44,778 nucleotides of DNA from Plantactinospora mayteni (GCF_016862935.1 NZ_BONX01000074.1:1-44778); one strand, 5' to 3'. Shown: positions 24,683-35,015, counted from the first letter of the stretch. Notes: a model not told the origin generated them from the letters alone. Translations and numbers: made by a program.

Positions 24683-25603
24683 TCAGCCGGTCGCGGCCTG
24701 ATCCGGTACGCCGACCGCCGCCGTCGGTACGAAGACCACCCGGGAGCGCAACTGCCGGAACCCGGTCCGCTCCAGTTCGGCCAGTACGCGTACCCGATGG
24801 GCGTCCACGTCGGCGAGCACCTCCCGGGCGCCGCCCTCGGCCAGCACCCGAACCGCCTCGGCCAGCAGTTCACCCCGGACGGCGTCGTCGAGCAGCCCGA
24901 GATAGGCGATCAGCGGAAAGCAGGCGTCCCCGGCCGTTCCGACCAGCCCGACCGGCTGCCCGGCGTCGAACGCGATCCGCCAGTTCCCGGCCGGACGGTC
25001 CAGCCAGGTCAGCGGGTCGGTGGCCAGATCGACCCCGGCGACCGCCCGGGCGACCTCCTTGCCGGTCAGCACGTCCGGCTCGGCGATCCGGGCGACCAGG
25101 GCATTGATCTCCGCCGGGTCGGCGGCCGGCCGGAAGGTGTACCGGCCCGACGGCGTCGGCAGCGGCGTACCCGTCCACGAGCAGCGCAGCCGCTCCCCCC
25201 GCTCGACCAGCCCGGCGAGCCGGGCCGCCGCCATCGGCGCCTCGGCCACGGCCAGTACCTCCGGCCGGCGTCGCCAGTGCGCCGGCAGGGCGGCGTAGTA
25301 GATCTGGGGACCGCCGAGTGCCCGGTGTGCGGCGCGCAGCAGCGCGGCACCCACCTCCGGCTCGGCGTCCAGGTCGAACCGTTCCAGCCACGGTGCACCG
25401 ACGGCACCGGGCGGCAGTACCCAGGCGGCCCGGCCGACCACCCGGCCGGCCAGCAGGGCGATCCAGGTGTGCTCGGGGCGGTAGCCGCCGCCGGCCAGCC
25501 CATCGGCGTAGCCGACCTGGCGCAGTTGGGGCAGCGGATCGGGCATGGAGTCGAACAGACTTTCCTCGCCCGCGACGAGCGGGCGGACGACCAGATCGGT
25601 CAT
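24683..25603 (-). CDS. GNAT-type acetyltransferase
   Basis: 306 residues from the ATG at 25603, placed 8 bases after GGAGG. The N-terminus (MTDLVVRPLVAGEESLFDSM) and HTWIALLAGRVVGRAAWVLP are typical of the GNAT fold; a second GNAT-like half follows (about 155-300) with NWRIAFDAGQPVGLVGTAGD and ADVDAHRVRVLAELERTGFR, so the protein may be a tandem GNAT. The acetyl-CoA loop (Q/RxxGxG/A) is not obvious in the first half. The open frame runs far upstream, but only this part is coding. A 16-codon leader ORF and an SD-masking helix lie upstream. It is convergent with the ArsR operon and divergent from the channel gene. Confidence 0.88.
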   Translation of the reverse strand: MTDLVVRPLVAGEESLFDSMPDPLPQLRQVGYADGLAGGGYRPEHTWIALLAGRVVGRAAWVLPPGAVGAPWLERFDLDAEPEVGAALLRAAHRALGGPQIYYAALPAHWRRRPEVLAVAEAPMAAARLAGLVERGERLRCSWTGTPLPTPSGRYTFRPAADPAEINALVARIAEPDVLTGKEVARAVAGVDLATDPLTWLDRPAGNWRIAFDAGQPVGLVGTAGDACFPLIAYLGLLDDAVRGELLAEAVRVLAEGGAREVLADVDAHRVRVLAELERTGFRQLRSRVVFVPTAAVGVPDQAATG

Positions 25604-25611
25604 GGCGTGAT

Positions 25612-25665
25612 CCTCCAGAGGCGAGCGCCCCGGGTCAGATCCGCGTGGACGCCGGGGCGCGGAGG
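25612..25665 (-). promoter_or_regulatory. SD-sequestering attenuator helix before GNAT gene
   Basis: In the minus-strand RNA, GCGCCCCGG (25660-25652) pairs perfectly with CCGGGGCGC (25633-25625), 18-base loop. Directly outside, CCUCC (25665-25661) is complementary to the GNAT ribosome binding site GGAGG (25616-25612), with an 8-base bulge on one side. The CCUCC lies in leader codons 7-9, so a ribosome in the leader would open the structure. This arrangement is that of translational attenuation; it is read from sequence and not proven. Confidence 0.5.
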
Positions 25666-25685
25666 GGGCGCAGAACATCGGACAT
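25635..25685 (-). CDS. putative 16-residue leader peptide
   Basis: The ORF MSDVLRPLRAPASTRI starts at the ATG at 25685 with an excellent AAGGAGGT ribosome binding site 7 bases upstream, better than most genes in the window. It stops 31 bases before the GNAT start. Its length and strong site fit a regulatory leader rather than a protein gene. It contains VLRPLRAP, rich in Arg and Pro, residues common in ribosome-stalling leaders of antibiotic-resistance genes, although no known stalling motif (such as RLR) is exact. The helix that masks the GNAT site overlaps codons 7-12. The inducer is unknown. Confidence 0.55.
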   Translation of the reverse strand: MSDVLRPLRAPASTRI

Positions 25686-25721
25686 CGTTCTGACCTCCTT
25701 CCGGCTCGTCGGCGTACCGGG

Positions 25722-25750
25722 AACGTACGTGGCGCCCCCGCCGGCCGCAA
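25722..25750 (-). promoter_or_regulatory. candidate promoter of leader-GNAT transcript
   Basis: Read on the minus strand, TTGCGG (25750-25745), exactly 17 bases, TACGTT (25727-25722). Transcription would begin near 25715, about 30 bases before the leader ATG, so the leader and attenuator would be included in the message. Confidence 0.45.
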
Positions 25751-25849
25751 CGCAATTTTGCCTGTGGCTTTCCGGGCGCCGTGCCGGTCCTGCTGGCGAG
25801 CCGGTGACGTGTCGGTTAACCAAGATCTTCTGGGCGTACGGGAACTACG

Positions 25850-27760
25850 ATGTTCAACGTGTCCGGCGACGCGGTTCCCCGGTTCGTGGTGTGGGGCGCG
25901 AACGCGCTCGCCCAGCGGCTGGTCGGCGAGCTGATGAACACCTACAGCGCGCACGTCACGGTGATCGTGCCGTCGGCCTCGGCAGACCAGGCGCCGGAGA
26001 TCGCCGAGCTGGTGCCGGAGGACGGCGACCCGGCACTCCGGCCCGCGATGATCGTCGCACCCCGGCTCAACCAGGAGGTCTTCCGGCAGGCCGGAATCGA
26101 GAACGCGGCGGCGGTCGCCCTGGTCGACCGCGACGATGTCGCCAACGTGGACGCCGCCCTGATCGCCCGCGAGGTGAGCCCCACCGTCCGGCTCGTGGTC
26201 CGGCTCTTCAATCCGGTACTCGGGGACGGCATCACCACCATGCTCGGCGACTGTGGCGTACTCTCCGGTTCCGAGTTCGCCGCCCCGGCGTTCGTGGCCG
26301 CGGCGCTCGGCAACGACACCCCGACCTACGTACGGCTCGCCGACGAGCTGCTGATGGCCGCCCCTCGGGCCGATCTCGCCGACCGCCCCGACGACGTGCT
26401 CTGCGGGCTGGCGATCACCGAGGGGCGTGCCGAGCCGGTACGGTTGCCGGCCGACGAGGACGCCGCCGACCTGGTCCTCGTCCGGGCGCCGAGCAGCCAA
26501 CCCCGGCCGGTACGGCGGCGCCGCCCGCATCCGATGCGCGCCACCCGGCTGCTGTTCGGCCGCAACCTCCGGCTGGCCCTGCTGGCGCTGGCCGGCGTAC
26601 TGGCGACCGGTACGGCCACGCTCGCCCTCACCCGCGAGGACACCAGCCTGCTCCAGGCCGGATACCTGGCCGTGCTGACCGCGCTCGGCGGCGCCGACGC
26701 CGACACCGGCGCCTCGGTGGCCGAGAAGGCGGTCGCGGTGCTGCTCGTGGTCACCGGCGTGGCGCTGATCCCCACCGTCACCGCGTTGATCGTGGACGTC
26801 ATCGTCAACGCCCGGCTCGCGCTGGCCGCCGGCGGGCTCACCGAGCCGGTCTCCGGCCACGTGATCGTGGTCGGGCTCGGCAACATCGGCGCCCGGGTGG
26901 TCCGGGAACTGCACGACTTCGGTCTGGACGTGGTCGCCATCGACCGGGTGGAGCACGCCCGGGGCGTGTCGGTCGCCCGTGAGCTGCGCATCCCGGTCCT
27001 GATCCGGGACGCCAACAACGCCGAGGCGTTGCGGGCCGCCTCGGTGGAGACCTGCCGCGCCCTGCTGGTGCTCACCACCGACGACGTGACCAACCTGGAG
27101 ACCGCCCTGATCGGCCGGGCGGTGCACCAGCAGGCGCAGCGCGGGAACGGCGGGGCCGGCGAGGCGAAGCTGCGGGTCGTACTCCGGCTCTTCGACGAGG
27201 GATTCGCGCAGCGCGTCAAGCGGGCCTTCGGGATCGACCACTCGCGCAGCGTCTCCTACCTGGCCGCGCCCGCCTTCGCGGCGGCGATGATGGGCCGGGA
27301 GGTGGTGGGGGCGATCTCCGTCGGCCGTCGGGTGCTGCTCGTCGCGGAGCTGCCGGTCGGCGCCGGTTCCGAACTGGAGGGACGGCTCTGCCCGGACGTC
27401 AGCCGGCCCGGCGAGGTACGGCTGATCGCCGTCCGGACCGGCCGGGTCGGGCAGACGCTCTGGTCCCTGCCGGACCGCCGGCCGCTGGTCCGGACGGACC
27501 GGCTGCTGGTGGTCGCCACCCGGGCCGGGCTGGCCGGGCTGCTCTCGCGGACCGCCGCGAGCCCGGATCCGCCGCCGCTGGTCGAACCGATACCGCTGCG
27601 CCTACTGAGCGCCGCCGCCCGGCCACGACCCCGGCCACCGGTGGACTCCGGCACCACACCCGAGCCGCCCGCCGGGCCGGTGGACTCCGCCGCCGCGCCC
27701 GAACCGTCCGCCGGGCCGGCGGACCGGCCACCCCCGCAGCCTGAGCGAACGGCGGAGTGA
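25850..27760 (+). CDS. two-Rossmann NAD-binding channel-like protein, degenerate pore
   Basis: 636 residues. A first TrkA-N-like Rossmann domain (about 10-145) opens with FVVWGANALAQRLV; a membrane segment follows (about 238-320, two TM helices flanking a re-entrant stretch), then a second Rossmann domain with HVIVVGLGNIGARVV (337-351) and VVAIDR, ending near 560. The tail (about 560-636) is Pro/Ala-rich and probably disordered. The layout is that of RCK-gated potassium channels, but the selectivity filter TVGYG is absent; the corresponding place reads AVLTALGGADAD (275-286). It may therefore be a nonselective or non-conducting relative. It is divergent from the leader-GNAT unit. Confidence 0.8.
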   Translation: MFNVSGDAVPRFVVWGANALAQRLVGELMNTYSAHVTVIVPSASADQAPEIAELVPEDGDPALRPAMIVAPRLNQEVFRQAGIENAAAVALVDRDDVANVDAALIAREVSPTVRLVVRLFNPVLGDGITTMLGDCGVLSGSEFAAPAFVAAALGNDTPTYVRLADELLMAAPRADLADRPDDVLCGLAITEGRAEPVRLPADEDAADLVLVRAPSSQPRPVRRRRPHPMRATRLLFGRNLRLALLALAGVLATGTATLALTREDTSLLQAGYLAVLTALGGADADTGASVAEKAVAVLLVVTGVALIPTVTALIVDVIVNARLALAAGGLTEPVSGHVIVVGLGNIGARVVRELHDFGLDVVAIDRVEHARGVSVARELRIPVLIRDANNAEALRAASVETCRALLVLTTDDVTNLETALIGRAVHQQAQRGNGGAGEAKLRVVLRLFDEGFAQRVKRAFGIDHSRSVSYLAAPAFAAAMMGREVVGAISVGRRVLLVAELPVGAGSELEGRLCPDVSRPGEVRLIAVRTGRVGQTLWSLPDRRPLVRTDRLLVVATRAGLAGLLSRTAASPDPPPLVEPIPLRLLSAAARPRPRPPVDSGTTPEPPAGPVDSAAAPEPSAGPADRPPPQPERTAE

Positions 27761-27842
27761 CCGGCGCTGCCGCGTCCTGTCGGGCGGGGGCCGGAGGGCC
27801 GTGCGACGATGGCATCGACCGGCCCGACGGTGCGGAGGCGGC

Positions 27843-28580
27843 ATGTCCCAGCAGTACGACCTGATCGGCGAACTCTACGAGCGGGCCAAGCACCTGCCGA
27901 TCGGGCAGGCCGAACAGGCTACGTTGCGGTCCGCACTCCCCGATCTGACCGGCAGGTCCGTACTGGACGTCGGCTCCGGCACCGGCTTCTATCCCCGGCT
28001 CTTCAGTCGACTCGGCGCCGCCCGGGTGACCGGGGTGGACGCGTCGCCGGAGATGGTGGCCCATGCCCGCCGGGTCGAGACGGCCGACCCGCTCGGCATC
28101 ACTTACGAGGTACGCGACGCCGCGGCGCTGCCGAAGCTCGGCGAGTTCGACGTGGTGACCGCGGTCTGGCTGCTCGGCTACGCCCCGGGCGAGGCGGCCC
28201 TGGACGGCATGCTCGGCCAGTTGGTGGTGAACCTCGCGCCCGGCGGCACCCTGGTCGTGCTGGTGCCCAACCCCGACCTGGACTGGGCACGGCTGGACAT
28301 CTTCCCGCGCTACGGGATCACCGCCACCGAGACGACACCCTCGCACGGCCGGCGGGGGTACGCCGTACACATCGACGGCGAGCCGCCGATCGACTTCGAG
28401 GGCTTCTCCTGGCCGCATCGAGTGGTCGAGGCCGCCCTGGACCGGGCCGGTCTGGCCGACGTACGCCGATATCCGGCGGTCGTCTCCGCCGACCTGGTGG
28501 CCGAACGTGGCCCGGACTACTGGACCGACCTGCTGGCGAACCCGACGTTCGCCGTCTTCACCGCCGTCCGCCCCGGCTAG
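27843..28580 (+). CDS. class I SAM-dependent methyltransferase
   Basis: 245 residues from the ATG at 27843; the frame is open to 27801 but the first 14 residues do not belong to the family. Motif I LDVGSGTGFYPR (41-52), motif II VTGVDASPEMVAHAR (62-76), and post-motifs YEVRDAAALPKLGEFDVVTA and LAPGGTLVVLVPN (shortened) are typical of the UbiE/Methyltransf_25 group. The substrate cannot be told. It follows the channel gene by 82 bases on the same strand and is convergent with DUF952, only 28 bases apart. Confidence 0.92.
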   Translation: MSQQYDLIGELYERAKHLPIGQAEQATLRSALPDLTGRSVLDVGSGTGFYPRLFSRLGAARVTGVDASPEMVAHARRVETADPLGITYEVRDAAALPKLGEFDVVTAVWLLGYAPGEAALDGMLGQLVVNLAPGGTLVVLVPNPDLDWARLDIFPRYGITATETTPSHGRRGYAVHIDGEPPIDFEGFSWPHRVVEAALDRAGLADVRRYPAVVSADLVAERGPDYWTDLLANPTFAVFTAVRPG

Positions 28581-28608
28581 GCCCCGGCCCGGCCCGGCCT
28601 TCTGGTGG

Positions 28609-28950
28609 TCAGCCGGGCGGCATCACGAACCTGCCGTCGGCGGTCCGTTCCAGGGGTGCCACGGCCACCACCGCGTCGAGGTTGATCGGACCGTAGATGT
28701 GCGGGAAGAAGATCCCCGGTGCGACCTCGTCGTCGCGTACCGGGGAGGAGAGCAGGTCCGGGTCGATGCGTAGCAGTAGCAGCGGACCGGCGTCCGTGTA
28801 GGCCGCCTCGGCCACGCCGAGCACCTGGCCCCGGCGGGAGGCGTGGATGAACCCCTCCTCGGCGAGGCTCCGCCCCCGGGTCGAGACCCGGTAGTCCCCG
28901 GAGACCTGCGCCGCCGCCCAGTCCGACTCCTCGGCGATGTGGAAGATCAC
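28609..28950 (-). CDS. DUF952 family protein
   Basis: 113 residues, GTG start at 28950. The DUF952 pattern is complete: IFHIAEESDWAAA at the N-terminus, SLAEEGFIHASRRGQV, LLLLRIDPDLLSSPVR and FFPHIYGPINLDAVVAVAPL. These are small single-domain alpha/beta proteins related to toxin-like ADP-ribosyl folds by some analyses; the biochemical role is unknown. There is no ribosome binding site; a -10-like TACAGT ends 7 bases before the GTG, consistent with a leaderless message. Confidence 0.9.
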   Translation of the reverse strand: MIFHIAEESDWAAAQVSGDYRVSTRGRSLAEEGFIHASRRGQVLGVAEAAYTDAGPLLLLRIDPDLLSSPVRDDEVAPGIFFPHIYGPINLDAVVAVAPLERTADGRFVMPPG

Positions 28951-28957
28951 CCTGGTG

Positions 28958-28963
28958 ACTGTA
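28958..28963 (-). promoter_or_regulatory. -10 element of leaderless DUF952 message
   Basis: TACAGT on the minus strand ends 7 bases before the GTG start codon at 28950. The predicted start of transcription is the start codon itself. No convincing -35 was seen. Confidence 0.4.
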
Positions 28964-29177
28964 CCGGGCCCGTACTGGGATCTCGGGGGCCCGCTGCGTC
29001 GGGTACCGACCCGGCCGCGCGGCGGCTTCGTCCTCGTCCGGGGGTGATCGCCGGTTCGGCCGGCGCCCAGGCCGAGGCGGGTTCGGCCGGCCGTTTGCCG
29101 GCCCCGATCGGGGGAAGCCAGCGGTCCAGGATGGGGCCGGCTGCGGTGCCCCTGTCGGCGGAATGGGGAGGCTTGAG

Positions 29178-29342
29178 ATGGCTGGTCGGGACGAACTTCA
29201 TGACCTGCGCCAACGCGCTCACGAGGCAGGCATCCAGGGCAGCTCGAAGATGAGCGAGCAGCAGTTGCGGGAGGCGTTGAAGAAGATGGGCAAGGGAGCC
29301 GAACCGATGATCGCCAAGCGGGAGGCCAAGGGCTACCTGTAG
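29178..29342 (+). CDS. small Rho N-terminal-like (HeH/SAP) protein
   Basis: A 54-residue ORF beginning MAGRDELHDLRQRAHEAG and ending REAKGYL, with GGGGAGG (29164-29170) 7 bases before the ATG. LHDLRQRAHEAGIQGSSKMS followed by QQLREALKKM matches the helix-extended-loop-helix of Rho N-terminal domains, in which G.SKM links two helices; such motifs bind nucleic acid or proteins. The rest is basic (KGAEPMIAKREAKGYL). Codon third positions are mostly G or C, as expected. It is too short for many gene callers. A 14-pair terminator lies 48 bases downstream, so it has its own transcription unit. Confidence 0.8.
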   Translation: MAGRDELHDLRQRAHEAGIQGSSKMSEQQLREALKKMGKGAEPMIAKREAKGYL

Positions 29343-29389
29343 TCGAGAGCCGAGTGACGGCCGGGGCGGCGATCCTCGGACCGGACGGC

Positions 29390-29423
29390 CAGGGACCGGC
29401 CCCGAACTGGGGGCCGGTCCCTG
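29390..29423. terminator. perfect 14-pair hairpin between convergent genes
   Basis: CAGGGACCGGCCCC (29390-29403) and GGGGCCGGTCCCTG (29410-29423) are exact complements with a 6-base loop. It lies between the Rho-N-like gene and the lipoprotein gene stop at 29436, so it can end both transcripts. Confidence 0.85.
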
Positions 29424-29435
29424 CGGGCGTACCGG

Positions 29436-30167
29436 TTACCGCTGGAGTTGTGACACGTCCTCGACGGTGGCGCCGGCCGGCGGGGCGAACGCCTTCTCGT
29501 CGACCTTCTCCGAGTACTCCACCAGTTCGATCGCGGCCTGCTCGCCGTTGTCCGTCCTACCGACGAACGAGGCCAGTACGCCGGACTCGGTGACGCAGAC
29601 CGTGAGCTTGTCGAGCGTTCCCTCGGTACCGCCCTGCGGGTCGCTGACCCCGGTGACGTCGGCGCAGAGCGAGTCCTGACCGGCGATCTTCCGTTCCGTC
29701 GTCTCCACGTCGGTGTTCGGCACGATCGCGGCGGCGGCGACCAGGCCGAGCGCGAGTTCCGGGGTGACGAAGCCGGGTCCGGCGACCGCGGCGACCATGC
29801 CGGCGTCCGGGGTCGTCGCGGCGGCGGTGTTCGCGCTCCGCTGGCACTCGCCGTCGGAGCAGATGATCATGTGGTCGGGTGTGAAGATCAGCCGGCCGTC
29901 CGGGGTACTCAGCGCCGAGTTGGGCGGCTGCTGGGTGAGGGTGACGGTCTCGGTCTCCCGCTGACCGGCCTCCTCGCCGACGATCCTGTATTCGGCGGTG
30001 AAGGTGAGCTGGGCGGACTTGCCCAGCCGGTCGGCGAAGCCGCCCAGCGTGTTGGCCGTGTCGACCGCGTTCTGAACCGTGTCGATGACGCCACAGCCGG
30101 CGCCGAGCAGGACGAGGGCCGAGAGGGCGACGAGGCGCCCGGCGAAGTGGCTACGAGACGAAGTCAT
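29436..30167 (-). CDS. lipoprotein of unknown function
   Basis: 243 residues from the ATG at 30167. The signal (RLVALSALVLLGAGC) ends at lipid-accepting Cys25. The mature part begins with a helical segment (VIDTVQNAVDTANTLGGFADRL), shortened as VQNAVDTANTLGGFADRL, and continues with beta-strand-rich sequence (LTFTAEYRIVG, ETETVTLTQQPP, RLIFTPDHMIICSDGECQR) reminiscent of actinobacterial LppX/LprG-like folds, but I cannot place it in a family. Two cysteine pairs (ICSDGEC; LCADVT with TVCVTE) suggest disulfides outside the cell. It is convergent with the Rho-N-like gene and divergent from the PrmC-related gene. Confidence 0.82.
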   Translation of the reverse strand: MTSSRSHFAGRLVALSALVLLGAGCGVIDTVQNAVDTANTLGGFADRLGKSAQLTFTAEYRIVGEEAGQRETETVTLTQQPPNSALSTPDGRLIFTPDHMIICSDGECQRSANTAAATTPDAGMVAAVAGPGFVTPELALGLVAAAAIVPNTDVETTERKIAGQDSLCADVTGVSDPQGGTEGTLDKLTVCVTESGVLASFVGRTDNGEQAAIELVEYSEKVDEKAFAPPAGATVEDVSQLQR

Positions 30168-30313
30168 GCCAAGAACTGTGCGGTCGGCGGTGACCGCCGG
30201 CCACGGTCCGCGACCGGGACGGCACGAATTCGGGAGATCGCCGGCCGCGGCTCGTCCGGCCCGGTCCGCGCCGCCCCGCCGGTGGGGTACGTTGAGGGCC
30301 TCAGTCGCCGCGA

Positions 30314-30387
30314 CCCGAGGAGGTGGGACCGATTTCCGTGTCGATCGGCCGGGTGCTCCCCGCCTGCGGGTCGGCGGCCTCCTCGGG
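30314..30387 (+). other. long-range hairpin in PrmC-related gene leader
   Basis: CCCGAGGAGG (30314-30323) and CCTCCTCGGG (30378-30387) are exact 10-base complements separated by 54 bases. They lie in the 276-base gap before the methyltransferase, whose GTG is at 30444. The left arm contains a strong SD-like GAGGAGG followed by a possible 22-codon ORF (GTG at 30338, stop at 30406) that is not well spaced. This may be a leader structure or chance in GC-rich DNA. Confidence 0.35.
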
Positions 30388-30443
30388 GCACGTCGGGTCG
30401 CGATAGCCGGGAGAGCGCCCGCAGGCGTTCCGAAGGGCCGCAC

Positions 30444-31241
30444 GTGTCAACACCCATCTCCACTCCGATGTCCACACCGGACCGTGCGGACGTCGTCCGC
30501 CGGCTCCGGGCCGCCGGCTGCGTCTTCGCCGAGGACGAGGCCGACCTCCTGAGTACCGCCGCGCGGAGCCCGGCCGAGCTGTCGGCCATGGTCGAGCGGC
30601 GGGTCTCCGGCCTGCCGCTGGAACACATCGTCGGCTGGGTCGACTTCTGCGGGCTGCGGGTCGCCGTCGACCCGGGGGTCTTCGTGCCGCGCCGCCGTAC
30701 CGAACTGCTGGTCCGTCGGGCTGCCGCGCTGGCCCGGCCGGGGGCGACGGTACTGGACCTGGCCTGCGGCTCCGGCGCGATCGGGCTGGCGGTCGCGGCG
30801 CTGGTCGGCGACGTCGTGCTGTACGCGGTCGACATCGAACCAGCCGCCGTCCGCTGCGCCCGGCGCAACCTCGCCCCACTCGGCGGCCGGGTGTACGCCG
30901 GAGACCTCTACCAGCCACTTCCGTCCCGGCTGCACGGCCGGATCGACGTACTGGTGGCGAACGTGCCGTACGTGCCCAGCGAGGCGGTCGAGCTGTTGCC
31001 GCCGGAGGCGCGGCTGCACGAGCCGCTGGTGGCGCTGGACGGCGGGGACGACGGCCTCGACGTGCTGCGCCGGGTGGCCGCCGGAGCCCGGGACTGGCTC
31101 GTACCCGGCGGCCACCTGCTGCTGGAGACCAGCCTGGAGCAGGCGGAGGTCGCCGTGGACGTGTTCGACCTGGCCGGCCTCGCCCCGGTGGTGGTCACCG
31201 ACGACGACCTCCCGGCGACCGTGGTGATCGGCCGCCGCTGA
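30444..31241 (+). CDS. PrmC/HemK-related glutamine-N5 methyltransferase-like protein
   Basis: 265 residues from the GTG at 30444 (GAAGGG 7 bases upstream); an ATG at 30468 is an alternative. The PrmC-type layout is clear: a helical N-terminus, GLPLEHIVGWVDFCGLRV, VDPGVFVPRRRTELLVRRA (shortened), SAM motif I LDLACGSGAIGLA (104-116), and the substrate motif at 173-176. That motif reads NVPY instead of the NPPY of release-factor methylases. This matches a known branch of PrmC-like enzymes with unassigned substrates rather than the housekeeping PrmC. It is convergent with ligA. Confidence 0.85.
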   Translation: MSTPISTPMSTPDRADVVRRLRAAGCVFAEDEADLLSTAARSPAELSAMVERRVSGLPLEHIVGWVDFCGLRVAVDPGVFVPRRRTELLVRRAAALARPGATVLDLACGSGAIGLAVAALVGDVVLYAVDIEPAAVRCARRNLAPLGGRVYAGDLYQPLPSRLHGRIDVLVANVPYVPSEAVELLPPEARLHEPLVALDGGDDGLDVLRRVAAGARDWLVPGGHLLLETSLEQAEVAVDVFDLAGLAPVVVTDDDLPATVVIGRR

Positions 31242-31277
31242 CCCCTGCCGTTCTGGTCGTGGGCGGCCCGGCAGCTC

Positions 31278-33737
<2,460 letters not shown>

Positions 33738-33831
33738 CTAGAGAACGGGTACGACGAACCGCCGCCCCGAGGTCTCGCCGGACTCCACGCAACCGCCGGA
33801 TGGGGCGGGTCCCGACACCTAGGCTGACCTC

Positions 33832-34887
33832 ATGGCCGAGCCGGCGCACAGTCCGGAGCAGGAGCCGGGCGTACGCGGGCCGGACGGCGCCCGGAGTACG
33901 CAGCACACCGAGGGGCAGGCCGGCGGCGAGACGCCCTGGTCGCAGGCGGGGCCGCTCAGCTCGTCGCGTTCGCAGCGCAGCCAGAGCGTCGGTACGGTGA
34001 TCATCGCGGGTCTGGCCAACCTGGCGGTGGCGGTGGCGAAGGCGATCGCCGGGGTGGTCTCCGGCTCGGCGGCGGTACTCTCCGAGGCGGCCCACTCGGT
34101 CGCCGACACCACCACCGAACTGCTGCTCTTCATCGCGCTGCGCCGGGGCGCCCGGCCACCGACCAGCCAGTACCCGTTCGGCTACGGCCGGGAGAGCTAT
34201 CTCTGGGCGTTCGTCGCCGCCGTGGTCACCTTCGTCCTCGGTGCCGGGTTCTCCATCTACCAGGGGGTGCAGGCGGTCCAGCAGCGGCACGAGAACCTGG
34301 ACCCGACGGTCGCGTACGTGGTGCTGGTGGTCTCCTTCGTGGCCGAGAGCGTCTCGCTGACCCGGTCGGTCCGACAGTTGCGCCGTCGGGCGGCCCGCTG
34401 GCACGTCTCCTGGCTGCGGGTGGCCCGGCGTACCCCGAACACCACGATCAAGGCGGTGCTGCTGGAGGACAGCGCGGCGCTGATCGGCCTGGTCCTCGCG
34501 GGTGTCGGGGTGGGGGTGTCGGAGCTGACCGGTACCCCGCTGTGGGACGGCATCGCCTCGATCCTGATCGGCGTGCTGCTGCTGGTGGTGGCGACCACCC
34601 TGGCGCACAACAACATCGCGCTGCTGGTCGGCCGGGCGGCCCAGGACGCGGTACGGGCGGAGATCGAGCAGGAGTTGGCGGCGGTGCCGGATCTCCGGAG
34701 CGTGGACCGGTTGATGACGCTGCAACTCGGTCCGGAGGACATCCTGGTGGCGGTGAAGGTCAACTTCGCCGACGACGCCAGCCGGGCGGAGATCGAGGTC
34801 GCCGCCGACGAGGCGGAGCGGCGGCTGATCGCCCGCAACCCGGCGATCCGGTACGTCTTCCTCGACCCGACCCAGCGCCGGGAGTAG
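33832..34887 (+). CDS. cation diffusion facilitator family transporter
   Basis: 351 residues. A polar N-terminus of about 50 residues precedes six TM helices. The metal site of the CDF family is visible in TM2 (SEAAHSVADTTTEL: His88, Asp92), and the second half-site in TM5 is Glu212-Asp213 (VLLEDSAALIG) instead of HxxxD, as in the SLC30A9-like branch. The C-terminal cytoplasmic domain (about 270-345) ends in YVFLDP. It probably exports a divalent cation such as zinc or manganese. The ATG at 33832 has no SD, but TAGGCT (33820-33825) ends 6 bases earlier, so the message may be leaderless. It is divergent from ligA. Confidence 0.9.
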   Translation: MAEPAHSPEQEPGVRGPDGARSTQHTEGQAGGETPWSQAGPLSSSRSQRSQSVGTVIIAGLANLAVAVAKAIAGVVSGSAAVLSEAAHSVADTTTELLLFIALRRGARPPTSQYPFGYGRESYLWAFVAAVVTFVLGAGFSIYQGVQAVQQRHENLDPTVAYVVLVVSFVAESVSLTRSVRQLRRRAARWHVSWLRVARRTPNTTIKAVLLEDSAALIGLVLAGVGVGVSELTGTPLWDGIASILIGVLLLVVATTLAHNNIALLVGRAAQDAVRAEIEQELAAVPDLRSVDRLMTLQLGPEDILVAVKVNFADDASRAEIEVAADEAERRLIARNPAIRYVFLDPTQRRE

Positions 34888-35015
34888 AGCGGAGCCGGCT
34901 CCGGGCGGACATGGTGCCGGGAGCGGAAACGGTGCCGGGAGAAGTGGTTCGGGTGGCGGCGGTTCGGGTCGGAAGTATTGACAGGTTTCGACGGCGGGCT
35001 CAAGCTGGTGGATGA

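Noticed and set aside
25606-27241. Upstream extension of the GNAT frame by over 500 codons
   Set aside because: It is antisense to the channel gene and lacks family likeness; a strong ribosome binding site marks the ATG at 25603.
30338-30406. 22-codon ORF before the PrmC-related gene as a leader peptide
   Set aside because: The SD-like sequence is 14 or more bases from its GTG, so translation is doubtful; kept only as part of a low-interest finding.
34914-34941. Short direct repeat GGTGCCGGGAG after the cation transporter gene
   Set aside because: Two short copies in GC-rich DNA; likely chance or a minor duplication with no clear context.
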